Assembly (NCBI GenBank): GCA_964617105.1
Contig: CAZTWC010000083.1
Location: forward strand, 1 to 6,284
Length of the DNA stretch: 6,284 nucleotides
Source: CAZTWC01 sp964617105 [NCBI: uncultured Myxococcia bacterium]
GTDB taxonomy: Bacteria > CAZTWC01
Direction: 5' to 3'
Shown: one piece after another, positions 5,381 through 6,284 of the stretch
Layout: each line of letters begins with the position of its first letter
Numbering within the stretch: position 1 is the first letter of the stretch
Program-made: the position numbers and the translations under genes
The notes under the pieces: generated by a model
What the model was told of the DNA's origin: nothing
Seen by the model: only the letters and a program-made list of their open reading frames with translations
Database searches by the model: none

Positions 5381-6284
5381 TCACCCAGACAACCACGACT
5401 CTATTAATCCATCAATAAAAAGCAGGGGATCAATTCCCAAATGGTATTATCCGGTCGCTGTATTCCTTCTGTTATTTCTGACCTTTGTAGCCTATCATAA
5501 CGTTTTTAAAAATCAGTTCGTTTATGATGATAAGCCTTTGATCGTATATAACCAGTTGTTACGATCTCAGGAAAGTCCGCTCAACCTTTTCAACGTCGAT
5601 TACTATCAAAATATAATGGGTGGGTTGGGTTATTATCGCCCCCTGGTGCTTCTCCTCTACCGGTTGGATTACAGTTTTTGGGAAATGAATCCCTGGGGTT
5701 ACCACCTTACCAATTTGTGGTTGCATAGTTTTAATGTGCTATTGCTATTTTTTCTGGCCCAAAGATTAGTTGGCAGGAGCCGCAGGAAATATAGTGACAG
5801 CCAGAATTTGGCTATGAGATTGCTATTACCCTTTTTTGTCGCTTTGCTGTTCGCCCTTCATCCTTCCAACTCTTCGGTGGTGGCTCCTATAAGCGCCAGA
5901 GAAGATATGCTATGCTTTTTTTTCTACTTGTGCGCTATGCTGATTTATAGCGGGCGCAACGGTTGGTACAGGAGTTTCTTAACGCCGGTTTTTTTCTTGT
6001 TGGCTCTAATAAGTAAAGAGCCGGCGGTCACTCTGCTTCCGGTATTGGTCGGATTTGACTTTATAGCCGGGCGCTGTAAGTTGAATAGGAAGTATGCCCG
6101 CCACTTCTTGACCAACCATCTGCCTCTGTTGGCGGTTTTTCTCCTCTATCTCTCTATTCGCTGGTTGGTTTTTGGTAAATTGGGTTCCCTTAAAGGAGGA
6201 GTATTTCTCCCTTTGGACACTGTCATCATGGTGGCTTCTTCCTATTTGTACTATTGGCAGCAGTTTATTGCTCCGTCCCTGGGG
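5370..6284 (+). CDS. Polytopic membrane protein, GT39/TMTC-like (3' end outside window)
   Basis: The frame from ATG 5370 is open for 305 codons to the right edge with no stop. A soluble N-terminus of about 25 residues leads to a first membrane helix (26-43). Next comes FVYDDKPL (D53-D54), matching the acidic pair at the start of the first extracytoplasmic loop in GT-C glycosyltransferases of the PMT/GT39 type. Further signs are YYRPL (88-92), an HxxN helix (111-130) and LHPSNSSVVAPISAREDML (163-181), which parallels the HP...VAWISGRxDLL pattern of TMTC-like proteins. A lysine-glutamate SKEPAVTLLPVL (215-226) follows. At least seven hydrophobic helices are visible. TMTC-like relatives usually continue into tetratricopeptide repeats, which would lie outside the window. 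A likely role is transfer of sugar from a polyprenyl-phosphate donor to exported proteins or glycans; this is inferred from family. The start overlaps the Tat gene by 11 bases with only a weak GAG (5363-5365), so translational coupling is likely. Confidence 0.8.
   Translation, partial: MTHNHPDNHDSINPSIKSRGSIPKWYYPVAVFLLLFLTFVAYHNVFKNQFVYDDKPLIVYNQLLRSQESPLNLFNVDYYQNIMGGLGYYRPLVLLLYRLDYSFWEMNPWGYHLTNLWLHSFNVLLLFFLAQRLVGRSRRKYSDSQNLAMRLLLPFFVALLFALHPSNSSVVAPISAREDMLCFFFYLCAMLIYSGRNGWYRSFLTPVFFLLALISKEPAVTLLPVLVGFDFIAGRCKLNRKYARHFLTNHLPLLAVFLLYLSIRWLVFGKLGSLKGGVFLPLDTVIMVASSYLYYWQQFIAPSLG

Overview
The window looks like a chromosomal stretch from a free-living Gram-negative bacterium, most likely Desulfobacterota (the former Deltaproteobacteria) or a related lineage. 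This rests on protein style recalled from memory: a receiver-PAS-LuxR regulator with a C-terminal half typical of that group, a STAS protein with an NSxGVREW signature and a cysteine-rich tail, and a membrane protein of the TMTC/GT39-like type. Base composition is moderately AT-leaning, with AT-rich intergenic regions. No rRNA, tRNA, CRISPR array, transposase or integrase was seen.

Positions 1-1626 (minus strand) hold a tight three-gene operon, read right to left. It encodes a STAS protein with a cysteine-rich tail, a degenerate receiver fused to a GHKL-type ATPase, and the first 70 residues of a protein I cannot name that runs off the left edge. STAS plus GHKL ATPase recalls the RsbV/RsbW partner-switching logic. 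However, the STAS protein has Cys where the phosphorylated Ser normally sits, and the receiver has lost its acidic pair, so any switch would have to work differently.

Positions 1627-2017 are a divergent AT-rich regulatory region. It holds a good sigma70-type promoter for the rightward gene, a weak candidate promoter for the leftward operon, and an exact 11-bp inverted repeat (TAGGTTACTGT) with one arm near each gene.

Positions 2018-4720 (plus strand) hold a soluble histidine kinase with an N-terminal cyclic-nucleotide-binding domain, then a receiver-PAS-LuxR response regulator with its own extended -10 promoter. They could be a cognate pair. The non-coding DNA on either side of the regulator shares short GC-rich, hairpin-forming motifs that look like a small dispersed repeat family, and the right-hand copy may also terminate transcription.

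Positions 4823-6284 (plus strand) hold a Tat-exported protein of the gluconate 2-dehydrogenase subunit 3 type. It overlaps by 11 bp a polytopic membrane protein (GT39/TMTC-like) that is cut by the right edge. This pair looks unrelated to the signalling genes. Overall the window is a signalling-rich region with at least four sensory or regulatory proteins (STAS, receiver-ATPase, CNB kinase, receiver-PAS-LuxR). The most unusual parts are the non-canonical partner-switch-like operon and the repeat-bearing flanks of the regulator.
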